Source: Pseudomonas sp. GCEP-101
GTDB taxonomy: Bacteria > Pseudomonadota > Gammaproteobacteria > Pseudomonadales > Pseudomonadaceae
Assembly (NCBI RefSeq): GCF_025133575.1
Contig: NZ_CP104011.1
Location: forward strand, 1,178,001-1,242,000
Direction: 5' to 3'
DNA: 64,000 bases
Both the position numbers and the translations under genes were made by a program. Numbering within the stretch: position 1 is the first letter of the stretch; every line of letters starts with the position of its first letter. The notes below the pieces were generated by a model that ran no database searches, was not told the origin of the DNA, and saw only the letters and a list, made by a program, of their open reading frames with translations. Shown here one piece after another: positions 29,080 to 37,143 of this stretch.

Positions 29080-29326
29080 TATTCCATTCATCCAGCCGTG
29101 CGGCAGGTGCCCTCACGGTTGGGTGCCGAGCAACGAATGCCGGCAGTCTAGCCCAGCCTTCATGCCGGCCGGGCGGATTTCGTCACTCCCTGTGACCTGG
29201 CGCAATGGCATCACGCGCCGGCTCCTGATCCCACCCTGGCCCGCGCAGGCCACCCGACAGCGCGGCTCGCTCCGGCGAGGGTCATTGCGCCGGATGCCAG
29301 TGACTTCGTGGGGAAAACGCAGCGAA
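29080..29326. other. Intergenic region upstream of the waa operon
   Basis: This is where P. aeruginosa carries ilvE, from memory. I see no open frame with aminotransferase motifs on either strand and no recognisable remnant. A waaF promoter should lie here but I cannot place it with confidence. Confidence 0.5.
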
Positions 29327-32272
29327 TCAGGTCAGCTCGAAGGCCTTCCACATCTGCATCACCATGCGCCGTTCTGCATGGAAGTGGTCGCCGCTCACCA
29401 CGCCCGGCTGCTTCTGCAGGGACAATCGGTGCGCCGCCGCCCGGTAGGCCTTGTAGGCGTCCTGCAGCTTCAGGACATCCTCGCCGGACATCAACCCGAC
29501 CCGCTCCAGGGCTTCCAGGATGCGGATGTTATCGGTGAACTCCACCAGTTCCGGGTGCTGCCAGGACCACGCCAGGGCCGCGTATTGCACCATAAATTCG
29601 ATATCGACGATACCACCGGCATCCTGCTTGAGATCGAACGGGGCCGCGGCCTCGAAGGCATTCGGCGCGGTGCCGGCGGCGGTGCTCGGGGTGCCGAGGT
29701 TGTCGCGCATCTTGGCGCGCATTTCGCTGACTTCCCTGCGCAGCTCCGCCAGGTCGCGCGGCTGGCCCAGGACCTTGGCGCGGATCGCCTCGAAGGCCTT
29801 GCCCACGCGCGGGCAACCGGCGAGCACGCGGGCGCGCACCAGCGCCTGGTGCTCCCAGGTCCACGCCTCGCCCAGCTGGTAGGCCTCGAAGGCGCGCAAC
29901 GAACTGACCAGCAGGCCCGACGCGCCGCTCGGGCGCAGGCGCATGTCCACCTCGTAGAGCATGCCCGAGGGCGTCTGCGCGGTGAGGAAGTGGATGATCT
30001 TCTGCCCCAGGCGTGTATAGAACTGCGCGCCGTCGATGGACTTCTCGCCATCGGTCTCGCACTGCGGGTCGCCGTCGTGGATGAACACCAGGTCCAGGTC
30101 CGAGCCATGGCCCAGCTCCAGGCCGCCGGACTTGCCGTAGCCGATGATGATGAAATCCGGATCGCACGGCGTGCCATCGGCACGGGTCGGCCGGCCGTGG
30201 CGCTGCACCAACTGGTCCCAGGCCAGGCTCAGCACCTGCTCGAGGATCGCCTCGGCCAGCCAGGTCAGGTAGTCGCTGACCTTCATCAGCGGCAGGGTGC
30301 CGGCGATCTCCGAGGCGACCACGCGCAGGGCATGGGCCAGCTTGAAGTGGCGCAGGGTTTCCATCTGCTGTTCGAGGTCATCCTCGGGAATGCGCATCAG
30401 CCGCTCGCGCAGCTCGGCGCCCAGCTCGGCGGCCTGCGGCGGACGGAACAGCCGCCCCTCGTTCAGGAGCTCGTCGAGCAGGATGGGGAAGCGGGCGATC
30501 TGCTCGGCCACCATCGGGCTGGCCGCGCACAGCGTCAGCAGGCGCTCCAGCGCCCCAGGGTTCTCCGTCAGCAGCACCAGATAGGCCGAGCGCCGCGCCA
30601 CCGCCTCGATCAGCGGCAGGGTGCGCTCGAGCAGCACGTCCGCCGGGCCGCGCTCGGCGATCATGTTCAGCAGGCGCGGCATGAAGGCGTCCAGCCGCTC
30701 GCGGCCCAGGCGCTGCATGGCGCGCACCTGCGGGCCGTTGCGCAGGTCGGTGAGTCGTTTCCAGGCCGCGGCCGGCTCCGCGAACCCGGCATCGGCGAAC
30801 TGCCGGCAGGCGGACTCCTCGTCCACCGCCTCTTCCCACAGCGGAATCCATTCGCCGCCGATGGTGGTGTCGACCTGGCCTTCTTCATCTTCGTCCGGGT
30901 CGGCGATGACCTGACGGAAGTGCCAGTCGATGCGCTCGCGCCACTGGTTGGTCGCCTGGTGGAACGCCGACCAGTTGGCGAAGCCCATGATGAAGGCCAC
31001 GCGGATCCGCTCGAACTCGTCCTCCGGCAGCATCTGCGTCTGCCGGTCGGCGATGGCCTGTAGGGCGTGCTCGGCGTAGCGCAGGAATTCGTAGCCCTCG
31101 CGCAGCTCGGCGACCACCTGCGGCGGTAGGTAGCCCTGCCCTTCGAGGATCGCCAGCACCCGCAGCAGCGGCCGCTGCTGCAGGCTCAGGTCGCGGCCGC
31201 CGTGGATCAGCTGGAAGGCCTGGGCGATGAATTCCACCTCGCGGATGCCGCCGGCGCCCAGCTTGATGTTCTCGCTCATGCCCTTGCGCCGGACTTCCTG
31301 CTGGATCAGCTGCTTCATGGTGCGCAGCGCTTCGATGGCGGAGAAATCCAGGTAGCGCCGGTAGACGAACGGGCGCAGCAGCTCCAGCAGGCGCTGGCCG
31401 GCTTCCTGGTCGCCGCCCACCACGCGGGCCTTGATCATCGCGTAGCGCTCCCAGTCGCGGCCCTGGTCCTGGTAGTACTGCTCCAGCGCGGCGAAGCTGT
31501 GCACCAGCGGGCCGCTGGAGCCATACGGGCGCAGGCGCATGTCGACGCGAAAGGCGAAGCCCTCGACGGTGATGGCGTCCAGCGACTTGATCAGCTTCTG
31601 CCCCAGGCGGGTGAAGAACTCCTGGTTGTCCAGCGCGCGCTTGGCGCCCTGGGTCTCGCCGCCCTCGGGGTAGCCGAAGATCAGGTCGATGTCCGAGGAC
31701 AGGTTCAGCTCGCCCGCCCCCAGCTTGCCCATGCCCAGCACCACCATCTTCTGCGGCAGGCCCGAGCGATTGCCGATGGGCACGCCGAACTGCTGGCAGT
31801 GGCGCTGGTAGAGCCAGGCCAGGGACTGGTCGATGCAGGCGTCGGCGAGGTCCGAGAGGTCGCGGCAGGTTCCGGCCAGATCGCTGCGGCGGGTCAGGTC
31901 GCGCCAGATGATGCGCACCTGCTGGCGCCGGCGGAAGCGACGCAGGCGGCGGCCCAGCTCGTCCTCATCGGCGCAGTCGGTCAGCAGCGCTTCGAGCTGC
32001 GCGCCCATCTCGCCGGGCTGCAGGCTCCGCTCCAGTTCGCCGGTCGCGGCCAGCGCCAATAGAAAGGCAGGATCGCGCTGCACCTGCTCGGCGACGAAGT
32101 CGCTGCCGGCAGTGACACGGGCGAAATCGGCGTGCCGCTCGTCGGGCCAACTGTCGAAACTGGCGATCTGCTCGGCGGAAAGGGCGGCGATGGCGGTGCG
32201 GAAATTCTGCTCAGCGCGCTCGGCGAGCGGCTTGAGCGTGGCCGGCAATGCGGCCAGGGACGGCAGGCTCAT
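29327..32272 (-). CDS. glnE: Bifunctional glutamine synthetase adenylyltransferase / adenylyl-removing enzyme
   Basis: 981 residues, full length. Two nucleotidyltransferase domains with the GS-x10-D-x-D pattern: GMGKLGAGELNLSSDIDLIF in the N-terminal deadenylylating half, and GYGKSGGLELGHGSDLDLVF in the C-terminal adenylylating half. A central helical region and RLGQKLIK/RLGQKIIH repeats follow each. It adjusts glutamine synthetase according to PII state. It is divergent from aceE. Confidence 0.95.
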   Translation of the reverse strand: MSLPSLAALPATLKPLAERAEQNFRTAIAALSAEQIASFDSWPDERHADFARVTAGSDFVAEQVQRDPAFLLALAATGELERSLQPGEMGAQLEALLTDCADEDELGRRLRRFRRRQQVRIIWRDLTRRSDLAGTCRDLSDLADACIDQSLAWLYQRHCQQFGVPIGNRSGLPQKMVVLGMGKLGAGELNLSSDIDLIFGYPEGGETQGAKRALDNQEFFTRLGQKLIKSLDAITVEGFAFRVDMRLRPYGSSGPLVHSFAALEQYYQDQGRDWERYAMIKARVVGGDQEAGQRLLELLRPFVYRRYLDFSAIEALRTMKQLIQQEVRRKGMSENIKLGAGGIREVEFIAQAFQLIHGGRDLSLQQRPLLRVLAILEGQGYLPPQVVAELREGYEFLRYAEHALQAIADRQTQMLPEDEFERIRVAFIMGFANWSAFHQATNQWRERIDWHFRQVIADPDEDEEGQVDTTIGGEWIPLWEEAVDEESACRQFADAGFAEPAAAWKRLTDLRNGPQVRAMQRLGRERLDAFMPRLLNMIAERGPADVLLERTLPLIEAVARRSAYLVLLTENPGALERLLTLCAASPMVAEQIARFPILLDELLNEGRLFRPPQAAELGAELRERLMRIPEDDLEQQMETLRHFKLAHALRVVASEIAGTLPLMKVSDYLTWLAEAILEQVLSLAWDQLVQRHGRPTRADGTPCDPDFIIIGYGKSGGLELGHGSDLDLVFIHDGDPQCETDGEKSIDGAQFYTRLGQKIIHFLTAQTPSGMLYEVDMRLRPSGASGLLVSSLRAFEAYQLGEAWTWEHQALVRARVLAGCPRVGKAFEAIRAKVLGQPRDLAELRREVSEMRAKMRDNLGTPSTAAGTAPNAFEAAAPFDLKQDAGGIVDIEFMVQYAALAWSWQHPELVEFTDNIRILEALERVGLMSGEDVLKLQDAYKAYRAAAHRLSLQKQPGVVSGDHFHAERRMVMQMWKAFELT

Positions 32273-32325
32273 GGTCTATCCTGAGTGGTCGGCGAGGCGC
32301 CGGCATTCCTGTCTTTTCGCGCCCC

Positions 32326-32392
32326 TGTAGTTTTACTACTAACTTTTTCTGGCGGAGGGGTGTATCCGTTGGCGATTTGTAGTAAAACTACA
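32326..32392. promoter_or_regulatory. Twin palindromic operators upstream of aceE
   Basis: Two 14-base sites, TGTAGTTTTACTAC (32326-32339) and its exact reverse complement (32379-32392), are 53 bases apart centre to centre. Each is itself a dyad GTAGT-N3-ACTAC that fits the TNGTNNNACNA consensus of FadR-subfamily GntR regulators, which includes PdhR. They lie in the divergent glnE-aceE space. Confidence 0.65.
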
Positions 32393-32516
32393 ACCCGCCG
32401 GGCATACCCCCGGAGCACTTCCAAGAATTCGCCGCGTCGCCCACGAGGTTGGCGCAGCTATCGGCAACGATCTACTGGCTTCCGATTCTGGAAGCCTTTC
32501 CGCCCTGGAGCAAGCC

Positions 32517-35165
32517 ATGCAAGACCTCGATCCCGTCGAAACCCAGGAATGGCTGGACGCCCTGGAATCGGTCCTGGACCGTGAAGGTGAAGACCGCGCC
32601 CATTACCTGATGACCCGCATGGGCGAGCTGGCCAGCCGGTCCGGCACCCAACTGCCCTACGCCATCACCACGCCCTATCGCAACACCATCCCCGTCACCC
32701 ACGAAGCGCGCATGCCCGGCGACCTGTTCATGGAACGCCGCATCCGCTCCCTGGTGCGCTGGAACGCCCTGGCGATGGTGATGAAGGCCAACAAGAACGA
32801 CCCGGATCTGGGTGGCCACATCTCCTCCTTCGCCTCCTCGGCGACCCTGTACGACGTTGGCTTCAACTACTTCTTCCAGGCCCCGACCGACGAACACGGC
32901 GGCGACCTGGTGTTCTTCCAGGGCCACGCCTCCCCCGGCGTCTACGCCCGCGCCTTCCTCGAAGGCCGCATCACCGAAGACCAGCTGAACAACTTCCGCC
33001 AGGAAGTGGACGGCAACGGCCTGTCTTCCTACCCGCACCCCTGGCTGATGCCGGACTTCTGGCAGTTCCCGACCGTGTCGATGGGTCTGGGCCCGATCCA
33101 GGCGATCTACCAGGCGCGCTTCATGAAGTACCTGGAAAGCCGCGGCTTCATCCCCGCCGGCAAGCAGAAGGTCTGGTGCTTCATGGGTGACGGCGAGTGC
33201 GACGAGCCCGAATCCCTGGGCGCGATCTCCCTGGCCGGCCGCGAGAAGCTGGACAACCTGATCTTCGTCATCAACTGCAACCTGCAGCGCCTCGACGGCC
33301 CGGTTCGCGGCAACGGCAAGATCATCCAGGAACTCGAAGGCGTGTTCCGTGGCGCCGAGTGGAACGTCAACAAGGTGGTCTGGGGTCGCTTCTGGGACCC
33401 GCTGTTCGCCAAGGACACCGCCGGCCTGCTGCAGCAGCGCATGGACGAGGTCATCGACGGCGAGTACCAGAACTACAAGGCCAAGGACGGCGCCTACGTG
33501 CGCGAGCACTTCTTCGGCGCACGTCCCGAGCTGCTGGAGATGGTCAAGGACCTCTCCGACGAAGAGATCTGGAAGCTCAACCGTGGCGGCCACGACCCCT
33601 ACAAGGTCTATGCGGCCTACCACCAGGCGGTCAACCACAAGGGCCAGCCGACCGTCATCCTGGCCAAGACCATCAAGGGCTACGGCACCGGCTCGGGCGA
33701 AGCGAAGAACATCGCGCACAACGTCAAGAAGGTCGACGTCGAGTCCCTGAAGTCGTTCCGCGACAAGTTCGACATCCCGATCAAGGATGCCGACCTGGAA
33801 AACCTGCCGTTCTACCGCCCCGAGGAAGGCAGCGCCGAAGCCAAGTACCTGGCCTCGCGCCGTGCCGCGCTGGGCGGCGTGATGCCGGTTCGCCGCGAGA
33901 AGAGCTTCAAGGTCCCGGTTCCGCCGCTGGATACCCTCAAGGCCATGCTCGACGGCTCGGGCGACCGTGAAATCTCCACCACCATGGCCTTCGTGCGGAT
34001 CATCTCGCAGCTGGTCAAGGACAAGGAACTCGGCCCGCGCATCGTCCCGATCGTGCCGGACGAAGCCCGTACCTTCGGTATGGAAGGCATGTTCCGCCAG
34101 TTGGGTATCTACTCCTCCGTCGGCCAGCTGTACGAGCCGGTGGATAAAGACCAGGTGATGTTCTACCGCGAGGACAAGAAAGGTCAGATCCTCGAGGAAG
34201 GCATCAACGAAGCCGGCGCCATGTCCAGCTGGATCGCCGCGGGTACCTCGTACTCCACGCACAACCAGCCGATGCTGCCGTTCTACATCTTCTACTCGAT
34301 GTTCGGCTTCCAGCGTATCGGCGACCTGGCCTGGGCCGCCGGCGACAGCCGCGCGCACGGCTTCCTGATCGGCGGCACCGCCGGCCGTACCACCTTGAAC
34401 GGTGAAGGCCTGCAGCACGAAGACGGTCACAGCCACCTGCTGGCGGCGACCATCCCGAACTGCCGCACCTACGATCCGACCTACGCCTACGAGCTGGCGG
34501 TGATCATCCGCGAAGGCTCGCGCCAGATGATCGAAGAGCAGCAGGACATCTTCTACTACATCACCGTGATGAACGAGAACTACGTCCAGCCGGCCATGCC
34601 CAAGGGCGCAGAGGAAGGCATCATCAAGGGCATGTACCTGCTCGATGAGGACAAGAAGGACGCCGCGCATCACGTGCAGCTGCTGGGCTCGGGCACCATC
34701 CTGCGTGAAGTCGAAGCCGCCGCGAAGATCCTGCGCGAAGACTTCGGCATCGGCGCCGACGTCTGGTCGGTACCCAGCTTCAACGAACTGCGCCGCGACG
34801 GCCTGGCCGTGGAGCGCTGGAACCGCCTGCACCCGGGCCAGAAGCCCAAGCAGAGCTACGTCGAAGAGTGCCTCTCCGGCCGCAAGGGCCCGGTGATCGC
34901 CTCCACCGACTACATGAAGCTCTACGCCGAGCAGATCCGCCAGTGGGTGCCGAGCAAGGAGTACAAGGTGCTGGGCACCGACGGCTTCGGCCGCAGCGAC
35001 AGCCGCCGCAAGCTGCGCGACTTCTTCGAAGTGGACCGTCACTGGGTCGTGCTGGCCGCGCTGGAAGCCCTGGCCGATCGTGGCGATATCGAACCCAAGG
35101 TGGTGGCCGAGGCCATTGCCAAGTTCGGCATCGATCCCGAAAAACGTAATCCGCTGGACTGCTGA
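32517..35165 (+). CDS. aceE: Pyruvate dehydrogenase E1 component (homodimeric)
   Basis: 882 residues, the homodimeric E1 type. The thiamine diphosphate motif is visible as CFMGDGECDEPESLGAISLAGREKLDNLIFVINCN. The pyrimidine-side domain and transketolase C-terminal domain follow (AAGTSYSTHNQPMLPFYIFYS, GTDGFGRSDSR). It decarboxylates pyruvate and acetylates the E2 lipoyl group. aceF follows after 11 bases. Confidence 0.96.
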   Translation: MQDLDPVETQEWLDALESVLDREGEDRAHYLMTRMGELASRSGTQLPYAITTPYRNTIPVTHEARMPGDLFMERRIRSLVRWNALAMVMKANKNDPDLGGHISSFASSATLYDVGFNYFFQAPTDEHGGDLVFFQGHASPGVYARAFLEGRITEDQLNNFRQEVDGNGLSSYPHPWLMPDFWQFPTVSMGLGPIQAIYQARFMKYLESRGFIPAGKQKVWCFMGDGECDEPESLGAISLAGREKLDNLIFVINCNLQRLDGPVRGNGKIIQELEGVFRGAEWNVNKVVWGRFWDPLFAKDTAGLLQQRMDEVIDGEYQNYKAKDGAYVREHFFGARPELLEMVKDLSDEEIWKLNRGGHDPYKVYAAYHQAVNHKGQPTVILAKTIKGYGTGSGEAKNIAHNVKKVDVESLKSFRDKFDIPIKDADLENLPFYRPEEGSAEAKYLASRRAALGGVMPVRREKSFKVPVPPLDTLKAMLDGSGDREISTTMAFVRIISQLVKDKELGPRIVPIVPDEARTFGMEGMFRQLGIYSSVGQLYEPVDKDQVMFYREDKKGQILEEGINEAGAMSSWIAAGTSYSTHNQPMLPFYIFYSMFGFQRIGDLAWAAGDSRAHGFLIGGTAGRTTLNGEGLQHEDGHSHLLAATIPNCRTYDPTYAYELAVIIREGSRQMIEEQQDIFYYITVMNENYVQPAMPKGAEEGIIKGMYLLDEDKKDAAHHVQLLGSGTILREVEAAAKILREDFGIGADVWSVPSFNELRRDGLAVERWNRLHPGQKPKQSYVEECLSGRKGPVIASTDYMKLYAEQIRQWVPSKEYKVLGTDGFGRSDSRRKLRDFFEVDRHWVVLAALEALADRGDIEPKVVAEAIAKFGIDPEKRNPLDC

Positions 35166-35176
35166 GGAGAGGCACG

Positions 35177-36823
35177 ATGAGCGAACTGATTCGTGTACCC
35201 GACATCGGCAATGGTCAGGGTGAAGTCATCGAACTGCTGGTCAAGGTTGGCGACACCGTCGAGGCCGACCAGAGCCTGCTGACGCTGGAATCCGACAAGG
35301 CCAGCATGGAGATCCCCTCGCCCAAGGCCGGCGTGGTGAAGAGCCTGAAGGTCAAGGTGGGCGACACGCTGAAGGAAGGCGACGAGATCCTCGAGCTGGA
35401 AGTCGAGGGTGGTTCGGCCGCCGCCGAAGCGCCCAAGGCCGAAGCCCCGGCTCCGGCCGCCGAAGCACCGAAGGCGGAGGCTCCGGCCGCTGCCCCGGCG
35501 CCGGCTGCCGCACCCGCCGCTGGCGCCAGCGTCCAGGACATCCATGTCCCGGACATCGGCTCGGCCGGCAAGGCGAACGTCATCGAAGTCATGGTGAAAG
35601 CCGGCGACACGGTCGAAGCCGACCAGTCGCTGATCACCCTGGAATCGGACAAGGCGAGCATGGAAATCCCCTCGCCGGCCTCCGGCGTGGTGGAAAGCGT
35701 GTCGATCAAGGTCGGTGACGAAGTCGGCACCGGCGACCTGATCCTCAAGCTCAAAGTCGCGGGCGCCGCCGCCCCGGCCGCGGCTGAGGCACCGGCTGCT
35801 GCACCGGCTCCGGCCGCTGCCGCTCCTGCCGCCGCGCCGGCCCCGGCTGCCGCGGCCCCGGCCAAGGCTGCGGAAGCCGCCCCGGTGGGTGCGCCGAGCC
35901 GCGACGGCGCCAAGGTTCACGCAGGCCCCGCGGTGCGCATGGTCGCCCGCGAGTTCGGCGTCGAGCTGTCCGAGGTGAAAGGCACCGGTCCGAAGGGCCG
36001 TATCCTCAAGGAAGACGTGCAGGCGTTCGTGAAAGAACAACTGCAACGCGCTAAGTCCGGCGCGCCGGCTGGCGCTACCGGTGGCGCGGGCATCCCGCCG
36101 ATCCCGGAAGTCGACTTCAGCAAGTTCGGCGACGTGGAAGAAGTGGCCATGACCCGCCTGATGCAGGTCGGCGCCGCCAACCTGCATCGCAGCTGGCTGA
36201 ACGTGCCGCACGTGACCCAGTTCGACTCGGCCGACATCACCGAGATGGAAGCCTTCCGGGTGGCCCAGAAAGCCGTTGCGGAGAAGGCCGGCGTCAAGCT
36301 GACCGTGCTGCCGATCCTGCTCAAGGCCTGCGCCCACCTGCTCAAGGAAATGCCGGACTTCAACAGCTCCCTGGCCCCCAGTGGCAAGGCGCTGATCCGC
36401 AAGAAGTACGTGCACATCGGCTTCGCCGTGGATACGCCGGACGGCCTGCTGGTGCCGGTGATCAAGAACGTCGACCAGAAGAGCCTCCTGCAGCTCGCCG
36501 CCGAAGCCGCCGAACTGGCCGAGAAAGCGCGCACCAAGAAGCTCTCCGCCGACGCCATGCAGGGCGCCTGCTTCACCATCTCCAGCCTCGGCCACATTGG
36601 CGGCACCGGCTTCACGCCGATCGTCAACGCGCCGGAAGTGGCGATCCTGGGTGTCAGCAAGGCCACCATGCAGCCGGTGTGGGACGGCAAGGCCTTCCAG
36701 CCGCGCCTGATGCTGCCGCTGTCGCTGTCCTACGATCACCGCGTGATCAACGGGGCGGCCGCCGCGCGCTACACCAAGCGCCTGTCCGACCTGCTGGGCG
36801 ATATCCGCACGCTGCTGCTGTAA
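35177..36823 (+). CDS. aceF: Dihydrolipoamide acetyltransferase (pyruvate dehydrogenase E2)
   Basis: 548 residues with two lipoyl domains. Lipoyl lysines are Lys41 and Lys159, both in ESDKASMEIPS. Long Ala-Pro-rich linkers follow each (about 81-118 and 190-245), then a peripheral subunit-binding domain (about 252-290). The catalytic domain carries SYDHRVINGAAAARY near the C-terminus. Two lipoyl domains rather than three agrees with P. aeruginosa. A strong terminator follows. No E3 gene is adjacent. Confidence 0.96.
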   Translation: MSELIRVPDIGNGQGEVIELLVKVGDTVEADQSLLTLESDKASMEIPSPKAGVVKSLKVKVGDTLKEGDEILELEVEGGSAAAEAPKAEAPAPAAEAPKAEAPAAAPAPAAAPAAGASVQDIHVPDIGSAGKANVIEVMVKAGDTVEADQSLITLESDKASMEIPSPASGVVESVSIKVGDEVGTGDLILKLKVAGAAAPAAAEAPAAAPAPAAAAPAAAPAPAAAAPAKAAEAAPVGAPSRDGAKVHAGPAVRMVAREFGVELSEVKGTGPKGRILKEDVQAFVKEQLQRAKSGAPAGATGGAGIPPIPEVDFSKFGDVEEVAMTRLMQVGAANLHRSWLNVPHVTQFDSADITEMEAFRVAQKAVAEKAGVKLTVLPILLKACAHLLKEMPDFNSSLAPSGKALIRKKYVHIGFAVDTPDGLLVPVIKNVDQKSLLQLAAEAAELAEKARTKKLSADAMQGACFTISSLGHIGGTGFTPIVNAPEVAILGVSKATMQPVWDGKAFQPRLMLPLSLSYDHRVINGAAAARYTKRLSDLLGDIRTLLL

Positions 36824-37143
36824 GGGAAATGGCCTACGGTCCTGCTACGCGCACGCGCAGCACACCGCAGGCCCTTTTCACGTGTTGTAAGGGGTAGGTC
36901 CGCCTACCCTTCCTCTCGACGAGCACGCCACGCTCGTTCTCTCCAGCCCTGCCGGATGGCGGGGCTTCTTTTTTGCCGGACCGGCGGTTACGCCGCGCTC
37001 CCGCCCCTGGCTCAACTTCGCACCGTGACGGCCGATACAGTCTTGGCTTGTCATGGCCCCGTGCCTCATGCAAATCTTGCCAACGCCCATAGAAGTCGGG
37101 CGAGGCCATGTACCTCGTCCAGCACCCTGGAAATCCACCGCGC
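36824..37143. other. Intergenic region after aceF
   Basis: Holds the aceEF terminator at 36945-36974 and the leader of the dipA gene. I see no further gene. The in-frame codons from 37108 are treated as leader, not coding. Confidence 0.5.
36945..36974 (+). terminator. Rho-independent terminator of aceEF
   Basis: Stem AGCCCTGCC / GGCGGGGCT (one G-T pair), loop GGAT, followed by TCTTTTTT. Confidence 0.85.

Noticed and set aside
32472-35042. 856-codon open frame antisense to aceE
   Set aside because: Codon-bias shadow; the translation has no motif and the opposite strand is a full pyruvate dehydrogenase.
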